Shown here one piece after another: positions 26,915-37,480 of a DNA stretch of 64,000 nt. The DNA is from Lepeophtheirus salmonis (Eukaryota; Arthropoda; Copepoda; Siphonostomatoida; Caligidae), in NCBI RefSeq assembly GCF_016086655.4, contig NC_052131.2, forward strand, positions 39,681,705 through 39,745,704. Direction: 5' to 3'. Each line of letters starts with the position of its first letter. Position 1 is the first letter of the stretch. Below the pieces are notes generated by a model. It was given only the letters and a program-made list of their open reading frames with translations, was not told the DNA's origin and ran no database searches. Both the position numbers and the translations under genes were made by a program.

Positions 26915-29900
26915 CTGAAATGGTTGTTTATATACGGATTAGTTACTTATATGCATTAGATATTACCGTTTGTCTCGCCTCACCTTTTTTCTTGTATCTA
27001 AATGATAAACAGGCTACACCTCCTCGAGGTGGCTGAATGATTCTATCAAAGTAGAGCTCTGTTTTTTCCCCTTCTGAGAGTTTGACTTCGTAGAAGGAAT
27101 CTGTGGGCTCCCCTTGAGCGTTTGCTAGGGTTGTCAAGAGCCATTCCTTTCCGGAGAATTTGGTATCACAAGGAGTTGATTCCAGAGATACATTGCGAAC
27201 AAAGTTGCAAGAGAATAATTCTCGAGCATGAGCCTCTGTTTCACAGGATTCCTTTTCTTCTTCACTTCCAGACAATTGATTGTTTGATAGGAACTGCTGA
27301 GGAGTTGTCTCACGTTTGACAGTGGAGCTCTCTGCTTTCTTGGTTGTTGTGGTGGATGGAGTTGTTGATGGTCTTCTTCTCTTTGTGGTGGATTTTGTGG
27401 TAGTAGTCGTCGTCGTGGTTCTTGTTGTGGCTTTTGAAGTCGTAGTAGTGGGTCTTCTTGTAGTCGTTGTAGTAGTTATCGTTGTTGTGGTAGTTGTTGT
27501 CGATGTGGTAGTTGTAGTTGTTGTGGTAGTTGTCGTTGTCGTAGGTAGTTTAAACTTCTTTGTGGTTGTATCAATACTATTTGTAAGCAATGTGGAGTTC
27601 CTTGCACTATTAGATTCTGCAATGACCGACAACATGAATTTAACCATGTGTAGTATGTTCATTTGTAAGTGTACAATGTACATATGTAGAATACTTACGA
27701 CATAGTCCAGGATACTTTGTTGAGCAGACGCTGTCCTTACACTCGGAACAAGGTGAACCAATCGTATAGGCAGATCCTCCAATAAGATTACCAGAAGGAC
27801 CATAATTACAGGTGTAGAGTTTTGTATACCATTTACCAGAGAGGTACTCACTCTTTCCACACCCAATTTTATTCGTAGAGGACCAAATCATGGCAGAGTA
27901 GTGACCAATGTCAGCTGAAAATCTGATTATAGAAATTTTTTATAAGTTAACACATAGGTAGATATGTAATCAAGGAGGAGATCAAGAAAGAGTAAGGGTA
28001 TGGCACTACATACATACGTTTAAAAAAATGATTAATTTCAAAAACATAAACGTGCATCCTCACCTAATAAAATTAATCAATCTACGCACCCACATTTTGC
28101 CCCAAGACAAAAAAATGTTATGTATGTATGTATAAATAAAGGATTCAGTTCTGCATTCATCCTGGACAGAACTAGCTGTCTCTAAGGACACGTCCATTTT
28201 GTATTTATTTATAAAAGAAAATACGTGTACATTAAAGTTATTACCGAAAGGGCTTAACATCATTCCTTGAGAAAAGTGTAACTTCATCAAACCACTTCTG
28301 TATTCCTAAACTCCAATCTGTTTTAGGACTCCTCAAAGTTTGCCGACTGATGTATAGATTCTGTCCAACACCAAATCTCTCTAGATAAATCATAATGTTA
28401 TTAATAAAATATTATCATGAAATATGATAAACCCTATAATAGAGAACGCACCAACTTTTCGACAATTGTTGCAATCGTGTGCAAAGGTACACTGATCTGC
28501 GTGTTTCTGTGCCACAAAGGCCAACTCCTCATCCCATTCCTATGGTGTGAAAGTAAAGTTAAACAAACATGTATTATGTATTATTCTGAAAAGCTGTAAA
28601 TAGTCATATTTACAACCACTTAGTATCATTACTAACACGATCATTTGAATGGCCGGAGTCATTTTATGAACAAAAAAAAAGGGTAAATTATTAAGTTCTT
28701 TAATGGAGAAGTCATGTTTTCTATGTACTATGAATGGAGATAATGACTCACAAGATAGAAAGAATGAAGGGATTCAAACAAGAGCTTTAAAAAACCTGCT
28801 GCAATTGGTTAGTATGTGACCTCCAAAGATGTATCAAAAGATTTTTCAATGAGAAATACCCATATGTTTATGATGATATGAGAGGGTAGCAGATTAATTA
28901 AATTAGCGAGAGAGAGAGAGAGAAAGGTCATAAATATGAAAAACTTAAGAAATATTTTATCGCAAAAAAGAGTCCATGAAGTAATAGCCTTACTATTTGA
29001 GAATTCAATTATCAGTAGAACGATAATAATAAAAGCAAAAATACAAATACTAACCACATCTGCAAATATTGTGTAAAGATCCTATCAATAAATAAAAAGA
29101 CTTTATTGGGTCATAAACTTTTTTTTCTTCTCTCACATAGAGGACAAGTTGTGAGTAACATTAAGAGTTTGACGACTTAAGCAAATCAATAAGGGGGGGG
29201 GGGCAGTGATAATAGCAACACTTTTTGTCTTTGGCTCAATTAGCCCGAAGCTTAGACTAGCCCAATTTGAACACAAATACCTACATACGTATGTTTGCTA
29301 TTGATTGAATACATTTGAAGTTTATACCAGTCAATATTTTTTTCCCAGTGTTACAACTGTCTTCACAGTCAGGAACGGTTGCAAAAGTTTAAAAAATATA
29401 AAATTTGAATAAGAAATTCAGAATTAGACAAAAGGATATTTTTTGATGAACAAATAACTAAACCTTAACAAGTGTGCAAATATAGAATTTCAATGTATTA
29501 TAGCTGATAACAATGATACATATTATCAGGGGTGTCCGCAAAATTATTTATATATATATATGTTGTTTCCCCGGCTTAGTTTTTGAAACTTCTTTGAAAA
29601 CAAATTTGAAAAATTAAATGTTTTGGAAAAAAATTTCTAAAATTAAATTATTTAGAATTAAAAAAAAAAAAAAAACAGCTCTTAAAAAAACTACATCGAC
29701 TAATGGCAAAACAATCAATAATTCAAACGATGCATCTTAGAGGAACAACAATGAAGAACTACACATATTACTACAAAAATAATTATTCTCAAAAATCTAC
29801 TTTTAACCTACAAAGTGTTTTTTTCTAGTGATCAGGGATTTACATTAATCGATTTCCGACCGATCAGGACGGGTAAATTGTTCTACCGACAGATTAATAC

Positions 29901-32630
29901 AGTGTTTATGCTGTCCGAACGGATAATTGGTCCCAATTCATGCAAACTAGGTTCGTTTGACATATGAGACAGTTGTGTTATTCTCAAATATGGAAAAATA
30001 GTCTTAATCATCGTGAGTGTAAATCCAACTGAAAAGTATATATTGGTAACTTTGATAAACAACATATCTACCGAAAAAGGTCACTAAATAAAGTATCGTC
30101 TGCTCCTTACTCCCTAATAGGTTTGAATTTTCAAAATCAGAGAAATAATTAATATTAAGAGCACTAATATCTTGTAGGTTACCAGCACATACTTTTTTAA
30201 GTGTATACACACGGGAATTTAGAATTTTTGACACAAAATGTATGCAATTTTGGCTATACAATTTGCTACTTTTTTTAACTTTCCTAATATTTGGATCCCC
30301 TACTACAAAAGGATCCAAAAATTTGTAGAAAAACCAATATTACTTTTTCACAATATAAATTGTCACACTCTTATTTTTATGAACCAAAATAATCCCCTTA
30401 GTTATAAAATTTTCTGAACTTGAAACTTGCTTTTGCAACAACAAACGTAAAAAAAATATTTTTGTAGGTTAATGGTGAATGTACCTTTTTTACTGGAGGC
30501 CTTAACATACATAAACACTTTAAAAGCAAAACCGTCAGTTAAGATGTAAATTTTACTCAATGAATTGGAATGGATGGCCAGATTTTTCATACTTGATTCA
30601 TAGAGTAAAAAACAAACAAATGAATAGTCAAAGGTCAAATAGGAGCCACCTTCAAGGTCTCAAATATATATGTAATCTGTACAATACATGGAAAGCATAG
30701 ATTGAAAAGTAATTAGACATGATGGGGTATGTATTGATGAATTGAAATTTCCATCGTATCAACAATAACAAAAATCCAAGAATTACTCCATCGATGCTCG
30801 TAAATTGTACCTAATATTAAAACCAAGAAAAAATCAGAGAGAAAGCTGAGACACAAAGGTTAATATATTTGATATTGAAAGAAGAAACAAGATTTTTTTA
30901 GTAAAATATAAGGCTTGCAAATGTCAAAGGGTATCAGGGCATACTTGACCAACTAAAAAAATATTTGGGTTGATGTATTAATTCATTATATAGGAAATAA
31001 CATATAACCAGGGAAATTTCCTCATCATAAGGAATATAAAAGGATTGATAATTATAACAACTAATTCCTCCCAGGTCTGACATAAATAGGAATAAATCGT
31101 CATGGAATAGGAAATCAATTGCGTATTTGATATTTAATTATATATATAGTGACTCCAATCCGAAATAGAATTGGGAATTGAAAAAAATATCAATAACAAA
31201 AAACGTCTCAGGAGGTTTGCTTAAGTTTTTTCCCCCCTGATTAAAGGAGAAGACACGCACAAAATGTGATACAATTTAATGATTTTTAGAAAGGGAAATT
31301 CAAGGCTCAACACATTATTGTTCCATCACTTTCAAAATCAATGTCCGTATGAAGTTTATACTTAACAATAGTATTCATCAATAAAGACAATATATGAAGA
31401 AAAGAAAAAACAATGCAGAAAAATATTGCTAATCATGATACCAATTATGAAGAACCTGCGAACAACTTGCGGCTATACTTTATATTATAAATAAATACTT
31501 ACTAGCTCCATCATGTCTGATGAAGAGGGCTGTGGACCGGGTTTTCCACGCTTCTCTTGTCCATTTGCAACCAAGGCTCTTAACTTATTATGAGCGTGAA
31601 GGATTTCACGGATTTCATTTTCATCAAGGCCACTATTGATTACCTTGCCACATTTTTTTCCAAATCCCTTTTTAATTAAAAAAAAAAAAAAAATAGCAAA
31701 ATAATAATTTCGAAAAGTTATTGTTTAGAGTAAAAATATATAAAAACCCATATCAGATTTTAAGAAAGAATGCTTTAAACATAAATTTATGTACTAGGAA
31801 TATATGTATATATAAATATATTTGAAAGAAACTTCTTCAATGTTCCATCCCCACCAATATTTGAATAAGAGTGGTAGAAAATAGTATACAAGATCAAATC
31901 CAATTTCGAGTAATCTCTAATCTAAATATATAACTAATTCCACATTAATTTTGCAAAGCCCTGCGGTTTTCTCTCCGTCTACCATTTTGTTTTTTAAATA
32001 AGGAAAATAAATGAATAAGAGTAGTAATTTGTTTGCTGTACTAATCTTGATAATTATAGCCAATTAACAACTCAATGCGCAAGGTTGTCTATATACACAA
32101 AGATACTTAAATGTAATAGAGATATCATCTCATCCCAATCAATGTCGTATATTTCATTCATCAGAGTTTTCAATGAAATAATTATAGAGTTTGTTTATTC
32201 TTTAACAAAAAGGTTTCACCGCAAATAAAGATTGTAGGTAATAATTGATATATGTAGATATATCGGAAAATGACAAAGAGAAGTTATATATATAGAACAT
32301 TCACGACCAGGATAATTTAAAAAAAGGTGTATAAATAGATAGATAAACACAAATGTTTCTTTAAAAACAAAGATATTTTCAGTTCCTTACTGCACATTAC
32401 CACTATCGTCTAATCATGGAAGTAAGTAATGTGTTGAAAAAGTACAAAAAGAAGAAGACATTTATCGTTATATGTATTCCTCAAGGCTTTTTAATTAATG
32501 TATTTCATCTTACCTTAGCTCTGCAGGCAGTATGTCTTCGTGTGAATGAGCAATAGTCAGAGTTCTCTGCAGAAACTAAATCTATAAGTAATGGCACTAG
32601 GAGTAGCAACATTTGTTTCGTGACCATCAT
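26688..32630 (-). CDS. Secreted CAP (SCP/venom-allergen-like) protein with Thr-rich linker and MAM-like domain, 7 exons
   Basis: Seven exons joined in frame: 32514-32630, 31503-31667, 28452-28539, 28245-28380, 27699-27922, 26984-27616, 26688-26914. They total 1590 nt (529 codons plus stop). Every intron is GT-AG and the phases match (0,0,1,2,1,1). Residues 1-21 are a signal peptide. Residues about 55-243 are a CAP domain: HNKLR (65-69), GQNL (129-132, where most relatives have GENL), the CAP1 signature GHYSAMIWSST (175-185) and the CAP2 signature LYTCNYGPSGNL (204-215). A Cys cluster follows (C227, C230, C235, C243). Residues about 268-348 are mostly Thr with Arg/Lys and are probably O-glycosylated. 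Residues about 368-529 resemble a MAM domain (CLSFRYKKKG, then AIDDVILRDGEC at the end), with NVS and NST N-glycosylation sites. CAP proteins are extracellular; many parasitic and venomous arthropods secrete them. The role here is unknown: adhesion, mucus or host-interface function is inference. The ATG follows an AG, so a 5' non-coding exon may exist upstream. Confidence 0.88.
26984..27616 (-). CDS. CAP-MAM gene, exon 6 (Thr-rich linker and first half of MAM-like domain)
   Basis: Completes residue 244 and encodes 245-454 plus one base. After a short acidic/Asn segment it encodes about 80 residues dominated by Thr, interrupted by RRP, SKA and KRRRPS clusters. A Glu-rich hinge and the start of the MAM-like domain follow (C368, C380, CLSFRY). 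The frame stays open further upstream into the intron, so ORF length alone misplaces the start. The acceptor ttgcag|AATCT fits phase 1. The donor AAAAAAG|GTGAGG is strong, and only it keeps exon 7 open. Confidence 0.85.
27699..27922 (-). CDS. CAP-MAM gene, exon 5 (CAP1 and CAP2 signatures, Cys tail)
   Basis: Completes residue 169 and encodes 170-243 plus one base. CAP1 (GHYSAMIWSST) and CAP2 (LYTCNYGPSGNL) both match their family patterns, and the Cys-rich tail CSECKDSVCSTKYPGLC closes the CAP module. Acceptor ataatcag, donor TGTC|GTAAGT. Confidence 0.9.
28245..28380 (-). CDS. CAP-MAM gene, exon 4
   Basis: Completes residue 124 and encodes 125-168 plus two bases. It contains RFGVGQNLYIS and the helix IQKWFDEVTLF. 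Gln replaces the Glu of the usual GENL motif, as in many arthropod venom-allergen relatives, so the metal-binding tetrad of other CAP proteins is incomplete. Acceptor ttatctag, donor CG|GTAATA. The intron before it is only 71 bases. Confidence 0.85.
28452..28539 (-). CDS. CAP-MAM gene, exon 3
   Basis: Encodes residues 95-123 plus one base: EWDEELAFVAQKHADQCTFA followed by HDCNNCRKV. This is the conserved WDxELAxxAQxxAxxC helix of CAP proteins. The acceptor caccatag has a weak pyrimidine tract; the donor is GTTG|GTGCGT. The intron before it, about 2.96 kb, is the longest in the gene. Confidence 0.85.
29215..29275 (-). repeat. Fragment of the MITE seen at 17358-17696, within CAP-MAM intron 2
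   Basis: CTTTTTGTCTTTGGCTCAAT is the reverse complement of the inner part of the 17.4-kb MITE (about 17515-17540). Flanking bases also agree in part. The terminal repeats are missing. Confidence 0.45.
29528..29680. repeat. hAT-MITE-like fragment within CAP-MAM intron 2
   Basis: Begins CAGGGGTGTCCGCAAAATTA and continues with AAATGTTTTGGAAAAAAATT-type units and an A-run. The left terminus is good; the right end is lost. Confidence 0.5.
31503..31667 (-). CDS. CAP-MAM gene, exon 2 (start of CAP domain)
   Basis: Encodes residues 40-94. It carries the first CAP helix with HNKLR and the venom-allergen-like stretch NGQEKRGKPGPQPSSSDM. The acceptor is AAAAAG after a T-rich tract; the donor is CTA|GTAAGT; phase 0 on both sides. 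No ATG-initiated open frame marks this exon: it was found by its CAP-domain sequence. Confidence 0.85.
32514..32630 (-). CDS. CAP-MAM gene, exon 1 (signal peptide)
   Basis: Encodes residues 1-39. Two tandem ATGs start the frame, and the hydrophobic run MLLLLVPLLIDLVSA is followed by a likely cleavage before ENSDYC. The donor is AAG|GTAAGA, close to consensus, in phase 0. The bases just before the ATG (ttgatattccag|G) look like a splice acceptor. Confidence 0.85.
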
Positions 32631-35189
32631 CCTGGAATATCAAGTAAATAAACACGTTAAATCACAAAATAATATTATAACTTATCTAGTTGGTATTATA
32701 TAAAATCAACAAAACAAAACAATGCAAAAATTGTTGAGAGGGAAAGAAGGACTAATTGTTAATATAATTTGAAGAAGAAATTACTATGGCAAATTCTTCT
32801 CTTTAGACCTTGACCCGAAGGATCTCTGTACACCATAATTCTTTGACTACAAAGTCAAGATGCATCCACACACTTAATGACACATCATTACTTTTCAAAA
32901 ATGACATAATCCAGACCGGAACTCCCAATGCAATTGAGTGATGGGTTCAATTTTTCTTTAAAAATAAAATTGAAGGGTCTTTGACACTCACATCAGTCAT
33001 TATATACATATAGGTATAATTATTCACAACAATTTAAACAACTCAAGGATCCTTAATGTATATGTGGAAAAATAATCAAAAGACACAACGTAACTTGTAA
33101 AAGCACACATTTTATTGGAAGCTTCATTTTGCAAATACATATACTATATGCAACTCAGAGTAAACGAGAACAAAATGTAAAAAAAAAAAATCAGCTATGC
33201 AAAAAAATACTTTGTGATTGACTTCACTCGATTCATAAATCATTTGGTAAAAAAATGCAGTTCTAATTCTCTCAATAAACACTAAGTGCAGTCTCATTTA
33301 ATAGTTAGTAAGTGGCTCCGGCATATGTTACAATACGCAAGAAATAAGGACTTTGAATATTCGTTTTCTTATGAGTGGAATGATGATGGTACTATAACAA
33401 AATGATCAAGTCTGTTTTCTAAATATTATAATACCATTACATACTTGTTTATATTACAATTTGGATGCCTAATTCTTAAATCCCAAGGTCTTGGCTCTCA
33501 ATTATTCTCGAGTAATTTATTTAATTTGTTCATATATAAATTGTGTACTCTATAATGTTACTTATAATACTATAAATCTACGCAGACATATTTTGTACAT
33601 GGATCAATCATTCAATAGTGATATTGAAATACAGCAGAACTTATATTAAGTGGTCAGGCCAGAGAAACGGAAAAAGCAACCTCTTAGTATATCTGACCTC
33701 TTAAACCCTATTGTGTAGCCATTCTACATTTAAAAAATCGACATGGACGCTTGATGTAGTCCAATGTTTAAAGCGGAGCTTGTTAGTTAAGGTTTAACTG
33801 TATTTAGACGTTGTTTGAACCTTTGTCTCACAAATATATTTCTTGAAATCTATAAATTATCAATACACTTCTTTGTTCCAATAATAAATTTAATAGTATT
33901 GACTATTATTAATCAGATCTATGACCAACACTGAATTTTGTCACTTTATGTGTATTTATATATACGTAAAAAAGAAAATATTTTGGAGTCCCAAATCTCC
34001 AGATAATCCCTTATTCCTACATTAAATAATTATTTCACAATAATACATTGATATTATCACAAATGGCATAAATTCCTTTAAGATTTTATACATAAAAATA
34101 ATTTAATAATACAAAATATTTCTCACATACTCCGTTCGATGGTTTGGCTCTTTCTTTAACTTTATTTGGTTATGAACTAGCAATTGATTAATAGGTATAC
34201 ATATATAAAGTTATCTGATAAATAATGGATTTGTCTGTTCTCCTCCACTTCTATATTATAGGGGCTCTTGAAGTTAACTGAAGTAACCAAAAAAAATACA
34301 ACATTTTTCTGTCAAAAAAAAAAAAAAAAAAGAAGAAAAAGAAGAAGAATACAAGAGAGAAGTAAAAACCCCTTCTTAATGTAGTTGTATTTCTCAACGC
34401 CGCAGACGCTTCGTTATTATTCTTATTATTAACGTAAAACATTTTCGTTACATTATTTGTAATAAGTATTCAAATACGATAAAAATATTAAGTGGATTAA
34501 TTTTTGAACTTTGCTAAAGAGCACATTAATAATAAATTAAATTAAATTTATTTATTAGATGGAAGAATGATCGATTCTACAACGTGATTATTTTATGAAT
34601 ACACATATTATTTAGGTTGTCCCAAATCTAGTTAATAGTATTAATATAAGCTAAAACTCTTTGAATTTATTGGTAATCGTAAGACAATGTAGATGACGTA
34701 ATTTGGTCATTTAATCGTTTTTGATCGATAATTGATCATTTAATAAATTACATTTTACAGGCTAGCTACTTTCATTTGGACTAGCACATAATTATTTGTG
34801 TGATACTTTCCGATTAGGATTTAAGGCATGTTCTTGTATGGTTTTGACACTTTTTAGTTTATTAATTACTAAAAGACTCTTGATCTATTACTCGTGTACT
34901 TGGGATTTATCTACATATAGCCACAGACTTAAACTACTAATGGGTTATTTATTACCTATTTTGAACTTTGTAAGTTGATTTCTTAGTTGGAATTTGACAA
35001 CACTTTTTTTTGTGTAGCTTCCTAAAGCTAGTAGTTTCGTAAGATATCAAAATTTCATATTTCTAGCTCTAACCATCCATGAAGTATTTGCAACAAACCC
35101 AAGAACTACCACGGGGTCATTTTTGGGCCGCCCTATACTATAGAACAATATTTTATAATAAAATTGGAATATTTATAGAGGAAATTTCA
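32631..35189. other. Sequence upstream of the CAP-MAM gene; AT-rich, no gene recognised
   Basis: Presumed promoter side of the CAP-MAM gene. No TATA or initiator could be assigned with confidence, and the true transcription start may lie beyond an unseen 5' exon. It contains the pogo-like MITE at 33632-33800 and an A-run with GAA repeats near 34313-34350. Confidence 0.4.
33632..33800. mobile_element. Possible pogo-like MITE, 169 bp
   Basis: Flanked by TA on both sides (33630-33631, 33801-33802). The left end CAGCAGAACTTATATTAAGT and the right end read inward, CAGTTAAACCTTAACTAACA, share an imperfect pogo/Tigger-type terminus (CAGNNGAACCTTNNNTAA). No ORF. Confidence 0.5.
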
Positions 35190-36546
35190 AATATGAGTAT
35201 CTTTTATGCAAAACAATTGAAATGACAACAATTGCAAGTGATGTCTTAAACACAGTTGGTTCATTTCTGCAAATTCATAAAATTCCTTGCGGAAATGTTT
35301 GTGGCGGTTGCACGTCTGGATTTCTACGTTTAGTAATTAATGTATGACCGAAAGCCATCCGAACTCAATCTATAATTCATTGACAACTGTTAACAATGCA
35401 GAATTTGCCACAAAAATCTCAAGATATAATGAAAAGTGTCTCTTCTAAAGCTAGTGCTTCAAGCAGCCACTTATTTTTAAAACTTTGTAGTGAGTTGGAT
35501 GCCTCCAATAATGTTCTTTTAATTTAAAGTTGAGAGGGAAAGATTTAAAAAATGTTTTGGATATTCGTGATGAAAGAAAAAAAAATGAATCAAAACTAAA
35601 CCACAGTTTGAAGAACTTTTCTGCAATAAAAACAACTTCATGAAATTGCTTATTTGGTTGATATCTTTGCAATCTTAAATGAGTTAAATTTGTCTCTCCA
35701 AGGACCAATTGTAACATGTCTAGATTTATCAGAAAAGATCCAAGTATTCCAGTTTCTTCAAAAAAAGATGAAAATGAAATTTACCGGTTGTCCAACTTGT
35801 CAGATTTCTTTAAGAAAATGATATTGGACCGGAACTATGAATAGAACAATACTTTTTCTCAAAGAATACTTAAAAATTATTGAAGAATAAATTTCAAAAT
35901 ATTTTCTAAATTTCCCTGGCACCAATTGCCCATACCAGAAGCCACCGCGTCAGAGTTCAAGATGTTCATGAGAATGAACAAGAGGAATTCAATGATTTAT
36001 TTACCAGCGATGCAACAAAAATTGATTTCTCTTCAATTCCAGTTACCAAATTTTGCATCAATAATTTTTAATGATTTCCTGTTCTGCCTGAGATCGCATT
36101 ACGTCTGATTCTTCCTTTAACAACAACATGACTTTGTGAAACAGGCTTTTCAAGCTTGTTGGTTATCACATCTAAATACAGGAGCAGACTTGTTGCAGAA
36201 AATGATCTGCGTTGTTCTCTTGCAAAGACTGCTCCAAGGATTTTAGATCTGGCCTTGTCAATGACGCTTTTAGGGTTACACAATTCGAAATCTAGTTAAA
36301 ATATAGCAAATTGTTGTATTAATAAAACTATTATCATTCAATTATTAAAAAATTGTAAATAAAAAACATTGTACTGATAGATTTTCATATATTTAGAAGT
36401 CAAATTTAATCCAAAGCGTAGTACTAGTTACCTCCAAAAATCCAATGAAGGATGGCCAACCAAACTAATTTTATCTTTGGGGTCACTTCAACTTAGAAAA
36501 TGTTATCAAGGGGTTGCAGCACCAGAAAGGTTGGGAACCGCTAGTT
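35190..36546 (+). pseudogene. hAT transposase relic (ZBED5/FAM200-like) with right terminal repeat
   Basis: Plus-strand translation across frames gives, in order: KTIEMTTIASDVLNTVGSFL (about 35210-35270), PKAIRTQSIIH (35350), SQDIMKSVSSKAS (35420), LFLKLCSELDASNNVL (35470), AYLVDIFAILNELNLSLQG (35650-35705), and NEQEEFNDLFTSD (35965). It then gives the C-terminal block FPVLPEIALRLILPLTTT, LCETGFSSLLVITSKYRSRL and ENDLRCSLAKTAPRI (36075-36245). This follows ZBED5-type hAT proteins closely. Stops and short deletions make it non-functional. The minus strand at 36546 reads AGCGGTTCCCAACCTTTCTG, a usual hAT terminus, marking the right end. The left end and the zinc-finger N-terminus were not found. 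Confidence 0.8.
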
Positions 36547-36595
36547 TATGACATTCATTTATTTTTGACTTTTAGAGTTTTTTGAGTTTACTGTA

Positions 36596-37480
36596 ATGTC
36601 TTGTCTTAAACATTTTTTTGGTGATTATTATAGTATATTACTATCTCCTAAAATGTATCGGAATGGATCACAAAGAGTTTCCCCTGAAAAAACCTTGAAA
36701 TTCTTACAAAGCTTATCTGAACATCAATCCAAAGATGAAGAATCGATAATTATATTGATTTTTATGCCATATCAGGATTCGGTTGTAGATAAAACTTCAG
36801 GTGATGACGTTGATGATTCTGCCGACGGTACCTCCAGAGTTGGAGGTCAACAAGATAACCTGAACATTTTTTAAGAATCTTCAATTAATTCCACGGATAA
36901 TCTAGCAGGCAAATATGGAATTGTTTGGACAAAAAAAGAAACTAATAGTTATGCATCTGTTCGTACTTCAATGCACAACCTATTTTCATGTAAACCAGGA
37001 TCTGGCCCACCTCATGTAAGGAAAATTTTCTTAAATTCAAAGTCCTTAGTTCTAAATATGATGATTGATTAGAAGATGCTTCGTTATTTTCAAAAATGTA
37101 CCATAGTTGAAGGAAAACAGGTGATAAATGATCGGAATATCAGGAGTAATAGGAGAAATTGAGAAACATATTGGACTTATGTATTCCAGAGGTGTATTAG
37201 GTTTGTCTAATATGACTAATATGAATTGTCAATTGAACAACTTTGGTGAAAAATGTGGGCACTCATTGATTTCAGAACACAATGAGCCAGAACCGTTTCT
37301 AAAAGTCCTACAGATTTTAAGGAAACTCAAACATAACAAATTTGCAATGATTTCTCAGTGCAGAATGAATTTCAACTAATATATTCTTCATTATAAAGTT
37401 ACAATTGAACAGTGAGTGTTTCCCAACAAAGTCACCGTGTCCATCGTGCAAGCCATATGTATCTAAAAACTGTTTTAGTA
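36596..37480 (+). pseudogene. piggyBac-like transposase relic
   Basis: An acidic N-terminal segment (DSVVDKTSGDDVDDSADGTS) is followed by GIVWTKKETNSYAS and HNLFSCKPGSGPPHVRKIF (36915-37035). After a stop come MLRYFQKCTIVEGKQV (37077-37125) and, in another frame, EIEKHIGLMYSRGVLGLSNM (37145-37215), FLKVLQILRKL (37295) and NKFAMISQ (37340). A frameshifted VTIEQ/VFPNKVTV block lies near 37400-37440. These match the order of conserved blocks in piggyBac transposases (WTKKE, HNIF, GPG, MLxxIVxCTNxEGK, IGLMYxRGV, FPTKxRC). The catalytic C-terminal half is missing. It begins about 50 bases after the hAT terminus at 36546. Confidence 0.75.

Noticed and set aside
26962..26967. Donor ACG|GTAATA as the end of exon 6
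   Set aside because: It puts exon 7 in a frame with an early stop. The donor AAAAAAG|GTGAGG at 26984/26983 keeps the MAM-like frame open to its last Cys.
27316..27705. Val-rich plus-strand ORF of 129 codons
   Set aside because: It is the antisense of the Thr-codon repeat of CAP-MAM exon 6: ACN codons read backwards give GTN (Val). No independent evidence of coding.
26943..27866. Single 307-codon minus-strand ORF taken as a whole gene
   Set aside because: Both ends run into introns. Splice sites at 27616 and 26984 restore frame with exons 5 and 7, and the extra upstream residues overlap exon 5 in another frame.
27640..27891. 83-codon minus ORF running past exon 5
   Set aside because: The residues after PGLC (RKYSTYVHC and on) come from reading through the GTAAGT donor.
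35451..35717. Minus-strand 88-codon ORF
   Set aside because: Opposite the hAT relic's SELDASNNVL and AYLVDIF blocks; no motif of its own.
36068..36283. Minus-strand 71-codon ORF
   Set aside because: It lies opposite the conserved C-terminal block of the hAT relic, whose plus-strand translation matches a known family.
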